Under the pieces are notes generated by a model. The model searched no databases. It was not told the origin of the DNA and saw only the letters and a list, made by a program, of their open reading frames with translations. Source: a virus. Taken from it: 29,518 bases of DNA. This document shows, in pieces, positions 19,673 through 27,840 of the stretch. Position numbers and translations under genes: made by a program. Position 1 is the stretch's first letter; each line of letters opens with the position of its first letter. The stretch spans positions 1 through 29,518 of IMG/VR virus record IMGVR_UViG_3300036823_000040; one strand, 5' to 3'.

Positions 19673-20013
19673 CCTGGATCGTCCGCAACTGGGAGGAGGT
19701 GGAATCGGACATGTCGATGTTTCACCGGGTGGACGATTCTCCCGCCTACCCCCACGGTCCCCGGTGGTTCGCGCGTGCCGAGCGCCTCGCGCTCTACCCG
19801 GGCGCGGTCCGCGCGGCCGCGCAGCGCCAAGCCCAGGAGCGGCAACCCGAGTTCGGCGAGGACCTGCCTGCGGTGCCCGCCGGCGCGGTGTTCAGCGATG
19901 AACTGGGCGTGGCGGGCTACGGCACCGTGATCGCGCGTGACGGCACACCGGTAGACCCGCAACCGCTGGTGATCAACGGGTCGCCCCGATCGAGGATGGT
20001 GAGCGGTGGCTGA
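19352..20013 (+). CDS. Tail assembly chaperone, -1 frameshift product (gpGT-like)
   Basis: Ribosomes read 95 codons from 19352 up to AAA at 19634-19636, slip back one base, and continue as IAHGADNRLRELTWIVRNWE to the TGA at 20011-20013, giving about 220 residues. The second frame has no start of its own at the junction, carries a plausible helical protein, and overlaps the tape measure start by 8 bases. The G/GT arrangement between tail tube and tape measure is conserved in long-tailed phages, which supports this reading strongly. Confidence 0.85.
19630..19636 (+). other. -1 ribosomal frameshift site (CCCAAAA)
   Basis: In the zero frame this reads C-CCA-AAA, a canonical X-XXY-YYZ slippery heptamer, 36 bases before the zero-frame stop. 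After the slip, translation continues with ATC-GCT-CAC. The downstream sequence is GC-rich and could form a stimulating structure. Confidence 0.88.
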
Positions 20014-22954
20014 CGAATCCGGCAAGGTCAAGATCGCGGCGGCGTATGTCTCCGTCGACGTCGAAGCAGATCAGGCAGCAGTCGACGCCACTACAGCGGA
20101 GATCGCGGAGAAGCTGCGCGCGGGGCTCGCCGACGCCGGCAAGGTCATGATCACTGCGGACGTGGACGAAGAGTCCGCGATCGCGGCAGGTGAGCTGCTC
20201 GGCGAGGCAGCACAGAGCGCAGCTCACGAGGTCCTGCTCAAAGCCAACCTGGACGAAGAGTCCGCCACCGCGGCAGGCGAGCTGATCGGTGAGGTAGCGC
20301 AGCGGGCCGCGGGCGAGGTCACGATCAAGGCCAGCCCGGACGATGTGTCCGGTGCGGAGGCGGGCGCGGAGGTAGGCGAGGCAGCGACCGCGGCCGCACA
20401 GAAGAACGCTAAATCCGGTGGCATCGGCATGGGCACGCTGATCGCCACCGGGATCGCGTTCGCCGCGCCGCTGGCAGGTGCCGCGATCATCGCCGGGGTG
20501 GGTGCCGGGTTCATCGGCCTGGCCGCGCTGGCGGACAAGAGCAACGCCCAGATCAAATCGAGCTGGAAGAACCTCACCGACGATCTCACGTCGGAAACCA
20601 AGAGCGCCGCGAATGACTTGTCCGGGTCACTCGCGCAGGGCCTGGACACGCTCAGCGGCGCCGCGGTCGCGGCGAAGCCCGCGCTGGACCAGATCTTCGA
20701 GAGCGTCAAGCCCGATATCCCGATCGTGGCCACCGGGCTCGCCGAGCTGGGCACCAACCTGCTCCCTGGCCTGACCGCGGCGGCGAGCAACAGCCAGCCG
20801 GTCATACAGGGCACTACGTCGCTGCTCTCGCAGCTCGGCACCACCGGCTCGGACATGCTCACCACACTGTCCGGCAACGCGCGGAACTTCGGCGCGGTGA
20901 TGACGTCCACCGGCTCGATCGTGCACACCGCCGGGAACATCGTCGCCAACGTCGCCTCTGACCTCGGGACGGTCTGGGGCCAGAACATGTCCTCGATGGA
21001 CAGCGCGGTCAGCGGGGTCGGTCGCGCGGTCAGCGGGCTGGCATCCGGCGCGGTGCCGGTGCTGTCGGCAGGATTGAACGTGGTCACCACCGATATCTCC
21101 GCCGTGACGTCCGCGATCGGTCCACTGACTCCGGCGCTGGGCGGTATCGCCACGTCCGCGCTGCTGGCCTGGGGTGCGTTCAAAGGTGCGGATCTCGTCA
21201 CGTCCGGCATCAAAAATCTTGGCAGCAACGTGGTCGACTTTGGCGCCAAGGTAGAGAATGTGTCGCCGAAGCTCGGTGGCCTGATCGGCAAGACCGGCAT
21301 CGCCGCATCGAGCATCGCCGGGCCGCTCGGTCAGGCGGTCGCGCTCGGCGCGGTCGGACTGGGCATCTACGCGGACTACGCGAACCGGGGTGCGATCAGC
21401 TCTACCGACATGGCCAGCGCGTCCAGCGCCCTGACCGCAGCTCTCAACCAGACCGGCGGCGCGGTCACCACCGCCACTACCGCGGCACTGAAAAACACCG
21501 ACGCGTGGAAAGCCCTCGTTCCCGAGTTGCAGCAGGCGGGGATCTCGCAGGACGATGCGATCCGGGCCATCGAGGGTGGTGGCCCGGCGCTGGACGCGCT
21601 GAACACGAAGCTGGGTGATACCGGCACCGGGCAACACAACCTGTCGGTAGAGACCAAAGGTGCGAACACCGACCTGAACAACCAGTCCCACAACACCTCC
21701 GAGCTGAAGTCCAATCTGGACAGTCTGCACACCACGTTCGCGCAGGCGGTTGCGGATGCCAAGGCGCAGGCGGACGCGACGAAGCAGGCGGCGGATGCGC
21801 AGCAGCTGCTGAATATCCAGGCGGTCGCCACCGGGGGCATCAACTTCGCTGGTCCGCTCGGCACCATGCAGAGCGCGCTGGCGGGCCTAGGTAACGCGGC
21901 ATCGAACGACACCACCAAGGTCACCGATCTGTCCAACGCGCTCCAGGCGCTGATCAACCCGGGCGGCGCGGCGATCACCACCCTGGCGGGGATTTCCACC
22001 ACCGAGCAGGGCCTCGCCGACCAGCTGAAAAACCTTAAGGGCCCGCTCACCGACGCGAACGGGCAACTGGACCTGAACAGCACCCGGGGCGCGGCAGCGG
22101 CCACCGCGATCGAAGGGCTGTCCACCAACTACACCCAGTACATCGCGCAGGCCAAGGAAGCGGGCACCCCGACCGCGACAATCAACGCCAACCTGCAAAC
22201 CCAGTACGACAACCTGGTCAAGACCACCTCCGGGTTCACCGGCTCCACCGCGTCCGCCAAGGCATACCTGCAACAACTCGGCATCCTGCCGCCCACCGCC
22301 GAGACGACGGCCGCGTTCAACGACACGAAGGCGCTCGCCGAGCTGGCCAACCTGGGTATCCAGACGAAGGCGCTCCCGGATGGGAGTATCACGGTCCAGG
22401 CGCTCACGGCCGACGCACTCGCCAAGATCACAGCGGCGGGCTACATCGCTCAGCACCAGCCGGACGGCACGATCCGCATCGTCGCGGACGACAGCTCGGC
22501 GCTGGGCACGTTCAACACGTTGGTCAACGGCATCAACAACCGGGTCGCCACGTTGCAGATTCACGGCGTCGTCACCGGCGTCACCGGCGGTGGATCGATC
22601 ACCAACATCCTGCACGCCACGGGTGGGATCAAGCACGCCACCGGTGGACTGACCCCAGTGGCGCCCATCGCCCAGATCGCGCCGCCCAGTTCGTTCCTCA
22701 CCCCCAACGGCGGCCAGGACGTCTTCGGCGACCGCCCGGACGTCAACGAGGCGTACATCCCGATGGACGGCTCCGCGCGCTCGGGTGCCCTGCTCGATCA
22801 GGTCAACGCGGCGATGCCGGGGCACGGTGGCGGGCACACGGTCAGCAACACCTACGCCCCCACCGTCAACATCGGCGGCACCGACCCCGCGCGGGTTGTC
22901 GCAGAGCTGCAATCCGAGTTCTCCTGGTACAACATGATCGGGAGGGCAGCATGA
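20006..22954 (+). CDS. Tape measure protein
   Basis: 982 residues from the GTG at 20006, overlapping the chaperone stop. It sets tail length; at about 1.5 angstroms per residue the tail would be roughly 150 nm. The N-terminal part has three tandem 29-residue repeats (residues 47-75, 76-104, 105-133). It is followed by a hydrophobic stretch (about 140-175, GTLIATGIAFAAPLAGAAII) that may insert into the host membrane during ejection. The middle is Ala/Thr/Asn-rich helix. The last 150 residues are Gly-rich and include the HATGGIKHATGGLTP segment common near tape-measure ends. No peptidase or lysozyme motif is seen. Confidence 0.92.
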   Translation: MADESGKVKIAAAYVSVDVEADQAAVDATTAEIAEKLRAGLADAGKVMITADVDEESAIAAGELLGEAAQSAAHEVLLKANLDEESATAAGELIGEVAQRAAGEVTIKASPDDVSGAEAGAEVGEAATAAAQKNAKSGGIGMGTLIATGIAFAAPLAGAAIIAGVGAGFIGLAALADKSNAQIKSSWKNLTDDLTSETKSAANDLSGSLAQGLDTLSGAAVAAKPALDQIFESVKPDIPIVATGLAELGTNLLPGLTAAASNSQPVIQGTTSLLSQLGTTGSDMLTTLSGNARNFGAVMTSTGSIVHTAGNIVANVASDLGTVWGQNMSSMDSAVSGVGRAVSGLASGAVPVLSAGLNVVTTDISAVTSAIGPLTPALGGIATSALLAWGAFKGADLVTSGIKNLGSNVVDFGAKVENVSPKLGGLIGKTGIAASSIAGPLGQAVALGAVGLGIYADYANRGAISSTDMASASSALTAALNQTGGAVTTATTAALKNTDAWKALVPELQQAGISQDDAIRAIEGGGPALDALNTKLGDTGTGQHNLSVETKGANTDLNNQSHNTSELKSNLDSLHTTFAQAVADAKAQADATKQAADAQQLLNIQAVATGGINFAGPLGTMQSALAGLGNAASNDTTKVTDLSNALQALINPGGAAITTLAGISTTEQGLADQLKNLKGPLTDANGQLDLNSTRGAAAATAIEGLSTNYTQYIAQAKEAGTPTATINANLQTQYDNLVKTTSGFTGSTASAKAYLQQLGILPPTAETTAAFNDTKALAELANLGIQTKALPDGSITVQALTADALAKITAAGYIAQHQPDGTIRIVADDSSALGTFNTLVNGINNRVATLQIHGVVTGVTGGGSITNILHATGGIKHATGGLTPVAPIAQIAPPSSFLTPNGGQDVFGDRPDVNEAYIPMDGSARSGALLDQVNAAMPGHGGGHTVSNTYAPTVNIGGTDPARVVAELQSEFSWYNMIGRAA
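20144..20404 (+). repeat. Three 87-bp coding repeats in the tape measure gene
   Basis: Three consecutive 29-residue units have the pattern V-x-I/L-x-A-x-x-D-E-E-S-A-x-A-A-G-E-L-x-G-E. Units 1 and 2 are close to each other; unit 3 is degenerate. They probably arose by duplication and may change tail length in steps. Confidence 0.8.
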
Positions 22955-23841
22955 CCACGATATTCGCGGCCGAAGCTCCGATGTGGACTATCGGCGGCCT
23001 GTCGTTCAACGCGGTGGACGACCAGGGCGCCACCTGGCGGGCCGGGTCAAGCCAAGGCTGGTACGACGACCCCGACCTCACCCTGAACGACCAGCTTGCC
23101 CCGCACAACCACGGTTCCTACTGGGCGAAGTCCTACAACCAGCCGCGCACGATCGTGCTGCCCGGCAGCTATGACGGCAGCAGCGTCGCCAGTGCCCTGG
23201 CCGCGCGTGACGCCCTGTCCGGGCTGTTCGCCGATGGGGGGCAGAAGACGCTCACCGTGGCCGACAACGGCATCACGCGCACCGCACTGGTCGGCAAGGG
23301 GGCCCGGTCGAAGATCACGCCCGTGGTCGCGAACCACTTCCTGTTCCAGCTCACCTGGCGCGCCAACGATCCCCGCAAGTACGGCACCCCGTCGGTGAAC
23401 ACGACCGGCATGGCGTCTGGTAGCGGCGGCCTCGACTGGATTACCGGCGGAGGGTTGAACTGGATCACCGGCGGCGGCCTGAACTGGGGCGCCACCATCT
23501 CGACTGGCCAGGTCTCCGCCACCAACACCGGCACCGCGGACACCTGGCCGACGTTCACCATCGCGGCCAACGGTGGCACGATCGTCAACCCTGCGATCAC
23601 CGACGTGTCCGGCAGCGTGATGAGCTTCGCGTTCACCATGTCCGGTACGGACGTACTGGTGATCTCGATGAACCCGCTGTCCCGCTACGCGCAGCTCAAC
23701 GGCACCGACCGGATGGGCCTGGCCACCAGCGCCCAGTGGTGGGATGTCGCCCCTGGCGCCACCGACGTGGCCAGCTTCGGCGCCCAGTCTTTCAGCGGCA
23801 CACCGTCGCTGACCATGTCCCTCGCACCCGCCTACTGGTAG
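22951..23841 (+). CDS. Distal tail protein (Dit-like)
   Basis: 296 residues, starting in an ATGA overlap with the tape measure gene. The N-terminal domain (WTIGGLSFNAVDDQGATWRA through RTIVLPGSYDG) and the following FQLTWRANDPRKYG fit Siphovirus Dit proteins, which form a hexamer ring at the tail tip and hold the adhesion parts. Residues 158-180 hold three tandem units GLDWITGG, GLNWITGG, GLNWG. They lie at the hinge where actinophage relatives have a similar aromatic Gly-rich linker. The C-terminal part is a beta-sandwich (FTIAANGGTIVNPAITDVSG). Length and place agree with the family. Confidence 0.82.
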   Translation: MTTIFAAEAPMWTIGGLSFNAVDDQGATWRAGSSQGWYDDPDLTLNDQLAPHNHGSYWAKSYNQPRTIVLPGSYDGSSVASALAARDALSGLFADGGQKTLTVADNGITRTALVGKGARSKITPVVANHFLFQLTWRANDPRKYGTPSVNTTGMASGSGGLDWITGGGLNWITGGGLNWGATISTGQVSATNTGTADTWPTFTIAANGGTIVNPAITDVSGSVMSFAFTMSGTDVLVISMNPLSRYAQLNGTDRMGLATSAQWWDVAPGATDVASFGAQSFSGTPSLTMSLAPAYW

Positions 23842-23850
23842 GAGACCACG

Positions 23851-24978
23851 ATGGCCGTCACCCCGGTCGCGACACTGCCCGCCTGGTCACTCCAGTCCCT
23901 GGACACCCAGCAGGTGGGCCGCTTCCACGACAACGCGTTCCTCACCCAGTTCGCCACCACCCCCAACTCGCTCACCCGCGCGGGCGTGATCCCGTCGGTG
24001 ATGACTGGCGGGCAGGCGGTCCCGGTCGACCTGTTCGTGTCCGCCACCGGATCGGGCCTGGGGATCCAGACCAACCCGGGCAACGCGGTGATCGCGGGCA
24101 GTGGATCCCCGACCAGCCTGCGCGGTCCGTACGTCGCGTCCAGCACGTCCGTGGTCACTCAGGTTCTGGATCCCGCGAACGCCACCAACCCGCGTATCGA
24201 CGTCGTCTACTACCAGACGATCGACGGCACCCCGGGCGCGGGCGACGCGGGCACCACCGGCTCGTACATCGGCGTGGTGACCGGCACCCCGGCGGCCTCG
24301 CCTACCGTGCCCGCGCTCCCGTCGATCGGCGTGGTGATCCCGCTCGCCCAGATCCGGGTGGCCGCCAACGCCACCACCAGCGCCGGGCTCACGTTCACCG
24401 ACGTCCGCAAGAGTGCGGGTCCGTCACCGCGGTTCCTGCTGCCCGGGGACGCGCTGTCGGATCCGGGGTTTCGATATGGGGAGCAGCGGCAGCGGCGCCT
24501 AGGCACGTACGCGATCGGCGGCTCCGACCAGATCGTCACCGACTACTGGGGATTCGACAACGCCTGGCACGGCTGCAAACCGCTCCCGTTGCCGATCGGG
24601 CAAATCGCAACGAACTCCAGCACGTGGGTACAGAACAGTGATACCAAGTTTTTCACACTGACCATTCCCGATCCCGGGTGGGCCTATTACATACTGTTGG
24701 CAGCGCGGGTGAATAGGCAAAACATATCGGGTGGCGGTTACGCGACACTCAACTGCCATTCCACTAGTTCGGTAGCGGGACCGGTGATGCTCACGAACAC
24801 CGAGGGCACCAACGGCGCTTTCGGATTCGATACTGCGGTGAACGGCGACGTGTGGAACGGTGCTGTTGATACCCCATTCAGCGGGGCGTCTACGATCTGC
24901 GTGTCCGGTTTTACGGGGCAGACGGGGTTGCTGCCTACCGGTAGCCAGCAGTGCACGGCGATCGTAATGCCGCTCTAA
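23851..24978 (+). CDS. Minor tail protein with probable adhesin C-terminus
   Basis: 375 residues; AGGAG stands before the ATG. Residues 1-190 (LPAWSLQSLDTQQVGRFHDN, VYYQTIDGTPGAGDAGTTGS, IPLAQIRVAANATT) look like the baseplate-attached portion found in several actinophage tail proteins. From about residue 245 the sequence changes to an Asn/Ser/Thr/Gly-rich beta structure (NGDVWNGAVDTPFSGASTIC), and GC falls from about 68% to roughly 50-55% between 24600 and 24960. A swapped receptor-binding domain is the simplest reading. Target sugar or protein unknown. Confidence 0.7.
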   Translation: MAVTPVATLPAWSLQSLDTQQVGRFHDNAFLTQFATTPNSLTRAGVIPSVMTGGQAVPVDLFVSATGSGLGIQTNPGNAVIAGSGSPTSLRGPYVASSTSVVTQVLDPANATNPRIDVVYYQTIDGTPGAGDAGTTGSYIGVVTGTPAASPTVPALPSIGVVIPLAQIRVAANATTSAGLTFTDVRKSAGPSPRFLLPGDALSDPGFRYGEQRQRRLGTYAIGGSDQIVTDYWGFDNAWHGCKPLPLPIGQIATNSSTWVQNSDTKFFTLTIPDPGWAYYILLAARVNRQNISGGGYATLNCHSTSSVAGPVMLTNTEGTNGAFGFDTAVNGDVWNGAVDTPFSGASTICVSGFTGQTGLLPTGSQQCTAIVMPL

Positions 24979-24996
24979 CCCAAGGAGATTGTCAAC

Positions 24997-25293
24997 ATGA
25001 CGTATACCGCTACTCCCCCCAAGTTCGAGGCGCTTCAGCTTGGTACCGGGCCGACCGCACAGGATGACTTCCTGGGCACGCTGAACCTCCCGCCGGTCTA
25101 CACGGTCACCAAAAACGGGGGTGGCTCAATCAGCTTTTCTCAGCCTGCCTATGGCAGCTGGGTGACAAGCCCCGGTGACTGGGCGGTCAGTACGCCCTAC
25201 TTCGGCACCTGGGGAGGGTGGGGCGTCGACAACAGCGCACCTGGCAACTTCCTCAGTGACGCCGACTTCACTGAACAGTTCACCTCTGTCTGA
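24997..25293 (+). CDS. Small minor tail protein
   Basis: 98 residues, with AAGGAG well placed before the ATG. It is rich in Gly, Ser, Thr, Pro, Tyr and Trp (PAYGSWVTSPGDWAVSTPYF, GTWGGWGVDNSAPG), probably a small all-beta structural protein. It ends in a TGATG overlap with the next tail gene, so both are made together. No family recognised; a tail-tip or baseplate part is inferred from place and composition. Confidence 0.65.
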   Translation: MTYTATPPKFEALQLGTGPTAQDDFLGTLNLPPVYTVTKNGGGSISFSQPAYGSWVTSPGDWAVSTPYFGTWGGWGVDNSAPGNFLSDADFTEQFTSV

Positions 25294-26489
25294 TGGCCGA
25301 CCCCGGGTACTACGCGCTGATCTACCAGACCACCACGGGCAAGGTGATCAGCGCGCCCCTGCCGGACGCGAACCAGACCGAGCCCACCTGGTTGCAGCAG
25401 ATCAACAACCCGGGAATGATCACCTGGCGCACCATTGTGGACGGCACGGTACTGACGAAAGAGCAGCTGATCACCTACCGGCAGGGGGAATGGCGATTCG
25501 GGCTGGCGCTGTGCTACGGCACCGGCGGCCCGAACGACTTCATCTGCCAAGCTGGGCCGATCACCGCCAGTCTCGACATGTCGGAATCCCCGCCGGTCGT
25601 CCAGTTTGGCGCGGTTGGCTTCTGGGGCCTGCTCAGCGCGTGCTACCAGGTGAACCCGGCCTGGAACGGATCCAGCATTGCCTCCGCCACCGGCGGCGCG
25701 GACACCACGTACAACTCCAGCCTGCAAGGCATCGCGTCGCTGATGGCCACCGACGCGATCACACCCTGCGCGGCGATCGGGCGCGGCACCCTTCCGCTCG
25801 ATGTGCCCGCCCCGGTCGCGGGGGCGAACACGCGCACCTACTTCGGCTACGAGTTCGCGTCCACGGGACAGCGGCTGTCCGAACTGACCCAGGTCCAAAA
25901 TGGACCGGACGTGTTGTTCGTCCCGTACTTCTCCGCTCCCAACACGATCCGGCACGCCATGCTGATCGGCAACCCGACGCTGACACAGCCGGGCGCGCCA
26001 CTGGTGTTCAACTACCCAGGCTCGGTGCGCACCATCCTCACCTCCCGGGACGCCAGCCGTCAGACCTCGTATCAGGTGGCGATCGGTAACGGGATGCAAG
26101 ATCAGGCGCTGTGGGGTTCGGCACTGGACACCACGCTTACCGGACTGGGCTGGCCGTCCCTGTTCGCGGATGACACCTCCCACACCGACGTCATCGACCA
26201 GGCCACGATCAACACCTGGGCGGCCAGTGACCTGGCCGCCTACAACCGTCCGATCGAGACCTGGGCGAGCGTGGTGCGGATGGACGCGGACCCCCGGTTC
26301 GGAACGTACACACCGGGAGTGACAGCCAACTACAATGTGCAAGACCACCCGTTGAAGCGGGACGGCCTGTATGCCCAACGGCTGGTCGGGTTCGGCAGTG
26401 GTGCGGTGTCTTCCGGCGGCGCGGCGTCGGTGACACCCGGTGTCGGGGAAATCATCCACATCCTGCAAACCACCGCGGGACTGATCTAA
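25293..26489 (+). CDS. Minor tail protein (ReqiPepy6 Gp37-like)
   Basis: 398 residues, starting within the previous stop. The segments ITWRTIVDGTVLTKEQLITY, YFGYEFASTGQRLSELTQVQ and the following NGPDVLFVPYF fit the Gp37-like tail proteins named after Rhodococcus phage ReqiPepy6, which take the place of the tail-hub protein in many actinophages. The protein is beta-rich and has no lytic domain. It is the last large virion gene in the rightward unit. Contact between the Dit ring and the adhesins is a reasonable role. Confidence 0.75.
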   Translation: MADPGYYALIYQTTTGKVISAPLPDANQTEPTWLQQINNPGMITWRTIVDGTVLTKEQLITYRQGEWRFGLALCYGTGGPNDFICQAGPITASLDMSESPPVVQFGAVGFWGLLSACYQVNPAWNGSSIASATGGADTTYNSSLQGIASLMATDAITPCAAIGRGTLPLDVPAPVAGANTRTYFGYEFASTGQRLSELTQVQNGPDVLFVPYFSAPNTIRHAMLIGNPTLTQPGAPLVFNYPGSVRTILTSRDASRQTSYQVAIGNGMQDQALWGSALDTTLTGLGWPSLFADDTSHTDVIDQATINTWAASDLAAYNRPIETWASVVRMDADPRFGTYTPGVTANYNVQDHPLKRDGLYAQRLVGFGSGAVSSGGAASVTPGVGEIIHILQTTAGLI

Positions 26490-26502
26490 GGGGCCACCGG
26501 CA

Positions 26503-26727
26503 ATGATTGACACACTGCTGAGCGGGGCAATCTCCGTGATGATTGCCGCGCTCGGCTACGCTTTCAAAACGAGAGCGGACGCTCAGGGCTGGAAGACCAG
26601 CTACGAGCGTGAGAAGGACAGATCGGACGCGTACGCCAAGGCGGAAGACATGACCAAGCTCGGCACCATCATCGGTGCGGAGTTCGCCAAGGCGGTCGGC
26701 AAACTACCACCACCCCCGGGGGTGTGA
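26503..26727 (+). CDS. Small membrane-anchored protein
   Basis: 74 residues. Residues 2-21 (IDTLLSGAISVMIAALGYAF) form one membrane helix, followed by a charged helix (KTSYEREKDRSDAYAKAEDM) and a short Pro tail (PPPPGV). This layout, a single helix plus cytoplasmic coiled segment after the tail genes, is common for actinophage lysis-region proteins of holin or spanin-helper type. No endolysin is present beside it, so a lysis role stays unproven. Confidence 0.7.
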   Translation: MIDTLLSGAISVMIAALGYAFKTRADAQGWKTSYEREKDRSDAYAKAEDMTKLGTIIGAEFAKAVGKLPPPPGV

Positions 26728-26730
26728 GGC

Positions 26731-26931
26731 ATGGCGCTACCGAAGTGGATCCGCCGGCACGTGGTGTCCCCGGACGTGCGGGAAGCCCTTGAGGGCAGCA
26801 AGGAGCGCGCCGCGCACGCCGAAGAGTTCCGTGCCGAGATCGAGCAGCGGTCGGAACCCCTGCGCGAAGCGCTGCGCCGCAACGGGTTTGAGAAGGCCGT
26901 CCTGGCCACGTTCCAACGGAGGCACGCATGA
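26731..26931 (+). CDS. Small charged helical protein (DUF7620-like)
   Basis: 66 residues; the ATG lies 3 bases after the previous stop. Composition is mostly Arg, Glu and Ala in one long helix (REALEGSKERAAHAEEFRAE). The ending REALRRNGFEKAVLATFQRR recalls small proteins common after tail genes in mycobacteriophages, in which a REN...E.I pattern ends the chain. Soluble, no Cys, function unknown. It overlaps the following membrane protein gene by 4 bases (ATGA). Confidence 0.7.
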   Translation: MALPKWIRRHVVSPDVREALEGSKERAAHAEEFRAEIEQRSEPLREALRRNGFEKAVLATFQRRHA

Positions 26932-27254
26932 GCAGCGGGGCGGTCACCTACCTGGCCGAAGGGCTGTGCCTGGTGCTGGCGCTGCTGTTGCAGTGGGCCT
27001 ACACCTGGGGCAACGCCTGGTATGAATCCCGGGTGGGCCGCGCGCTGGTCACCCTGGCCGGGTCGATCGAGGTCATCGTCGGCGTGGCGATCCTGCGCCG
27101 CGTGTTCTCCTGGGGGCCCTGGGCGGGCGTCGTGCAGCTCGGGCTGGTCGTCGTGGCCCTCGCCGCGCTGGATATCGCGTTCCTCCGGGAGCGCCGGTTG
27201 CAACGGCGGTTGCAGACCGCCACCAAGAATCACCGAATCGAAAGGTCCGAATGA
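26928..27254 (+). CDS. Three-helix membrane protein, holin candidate
   Basis: 108 residues starting in an ATGA overlap. Three hydrophobic segments are visible at about residues 8-27 (YLAEGLCLVLALLLQWAYTW), 38-58 (ALVTLAGSIEVIVGVAILRR) and 62-85 (WGPWAGVVQLGLVVVALAAL). A basic cytoplasmic tail follows (RERRLQRRLQTATKNHRIER). The YESRVGRALVTLAGS segment is like the SxVGRxLL motif of small actinophage membrane proteins annotated as holins. Size and topology suit a holin, but with no endolysin nearby this remains a candidate. Confidence 0.75.
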   Translation: MSSGAVTYLAEGLCLVLALLLQWAYTWGNAWYESRVGRALVTLAGSIEVIVGVAILRRVFSWGPWAGVVQLGLVVVALAALDIAFLRERRLQRRLQTATKNHRIERSE

Positions 27255-27523
27255 TGAATATTGTCCAGGAAGTCGAGAAGTGGGCGGAAGACCTGTGGGC
27301 CGCGATTCGGGAACACGTCGCCCCGGACGCCGAGAAGGCCGCCAAGGCCGTGCTAGACGACGGCAAGGCCCAGGTTGCCCAGCTGGCCCAGCAGGCTGCT
27401 GACGACGCCAAGGCGGACGCGGCGAAGGCCGCCGCCGGTGCGGCCCAGGTGCTCGGTGACGCGAGCCAGGCCACCGGCGGCATCGGTGTCCCGGACCAGG
27501 GCGCCAACCCGGTCGCGGGCTAA
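27251..27523 (+). CDS. Ala-rich amphipathic helical protein
   Basis: 90 residues; the ATG overlaps the previous stop and a second ATG follows directly, with AAGG upstream. Almost half of the chain is Ala (EKAAKAVLDDGKAQVAQLAQ and QAADDAKADAAKAAAGAAQV), giving one long amphipathic helix. A flexible Gly/Pro end follows (GGIGVPDQGANPVAG). It has no membrane segment, Cys or motif. It is the last rightward gene before the terminator. Function unknown; apolipophorin-like helices of this sort bind membranes or other helices. Confidence 0.75.
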   Translation: MMNIVQEVEKWAEDLWAAIREHVAPDAEKAAKAVLDDGKAQVAQLAQQAADDAKADAAKAAAGAAQVLGDASQATGGIGVPDQGANPVAG

Positions 27524-27538
27524 GCCGGACAGGAGGAC

Positions 27539-27569
27539 GAAGGCCCGGCCGGGATACGGTCGGGCCTTC
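27539..27569 (+). terminator. Strong intrinsic terminator of the rightward unit
   Basis: GAAGGCCCGGCCG (27539-27551) pairs over 13 positions, one of them G-U, with CGGTCGGGCCTTC (27557-27569) around the 5-base loop GGATA. A short pyrimidine run (TCTCTGTGCT) follows. It stands 16 bases after the last rightward stop and faces the convergent minus genes, so it may act in both directions. Confidence 0.85.
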
Positions 27570-27639
27570 TCTGTGCTGGTTGCTCGGTCAGCCTTCGCGC
27601 GAGCCTCTCCACGAGGTATCACCTGGCATTGCCGTCACC

Positions 27640-27840
27640 TCACTTCTTTTTCTTTTTGGGCTGGTCCGCTTCCTTGCGGCGCCGGGCTTCGTCGTACGTC
27701 CTGCGTTGCCGGTCGTTGCTGGCGCACGTCCGGGCGAGCTGCTGGGCGATGCTGTCCGCGCGAGCCTGGGTGGCCTGCGTGCTGGTGTGGGTGTTCCCGC
27801 ATTCTCTGCACGACGCGCTCCCGGTGTAACTGTCACCCAC
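27640..27840 (-). CDS. Small Cys-containing basic protein
   Basis: 66 residues from the GTG at 27840, overlapping the stop of the lipoprotein gene by 8 bases, with GGAGG about 10 bases upstream. The N-terminal CRECGN (Cys11, Cys14) looks like half of a zinc ribbon, and one more Cys follows near residue 39. The rest is a charged helix, and the chain ends in KKKKK. Another minus-strand frame (27836-27588) overlaps, but its Pro/Arg-rich composition is that of a shadow frame. Nucleic-acid binding is possible. Confidence 0.65.
   Translation of the reverse strand: MGDSYTGSASCRECGNTHTSTQATQARADSIAQQLARTCASNDRQRRTYDEARRRKEADQPKKKKK

Noticed and set aside
25197-26513. 438-codon minus-strand frame opposite the Gp37-like gene
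   Set aside because: Antisense shadow; the sense frame has overlapping start and stop with its neighbours and recognisable motifs.
27588-27836. Alternative 82-codon minus gene MTVTPGARRAENAG...
   Set aside because: The overlapping frame from 27840 has a coupled start, a CxxC pair and a Lys-rich end; this one is Pro/Arg-rich shadow.
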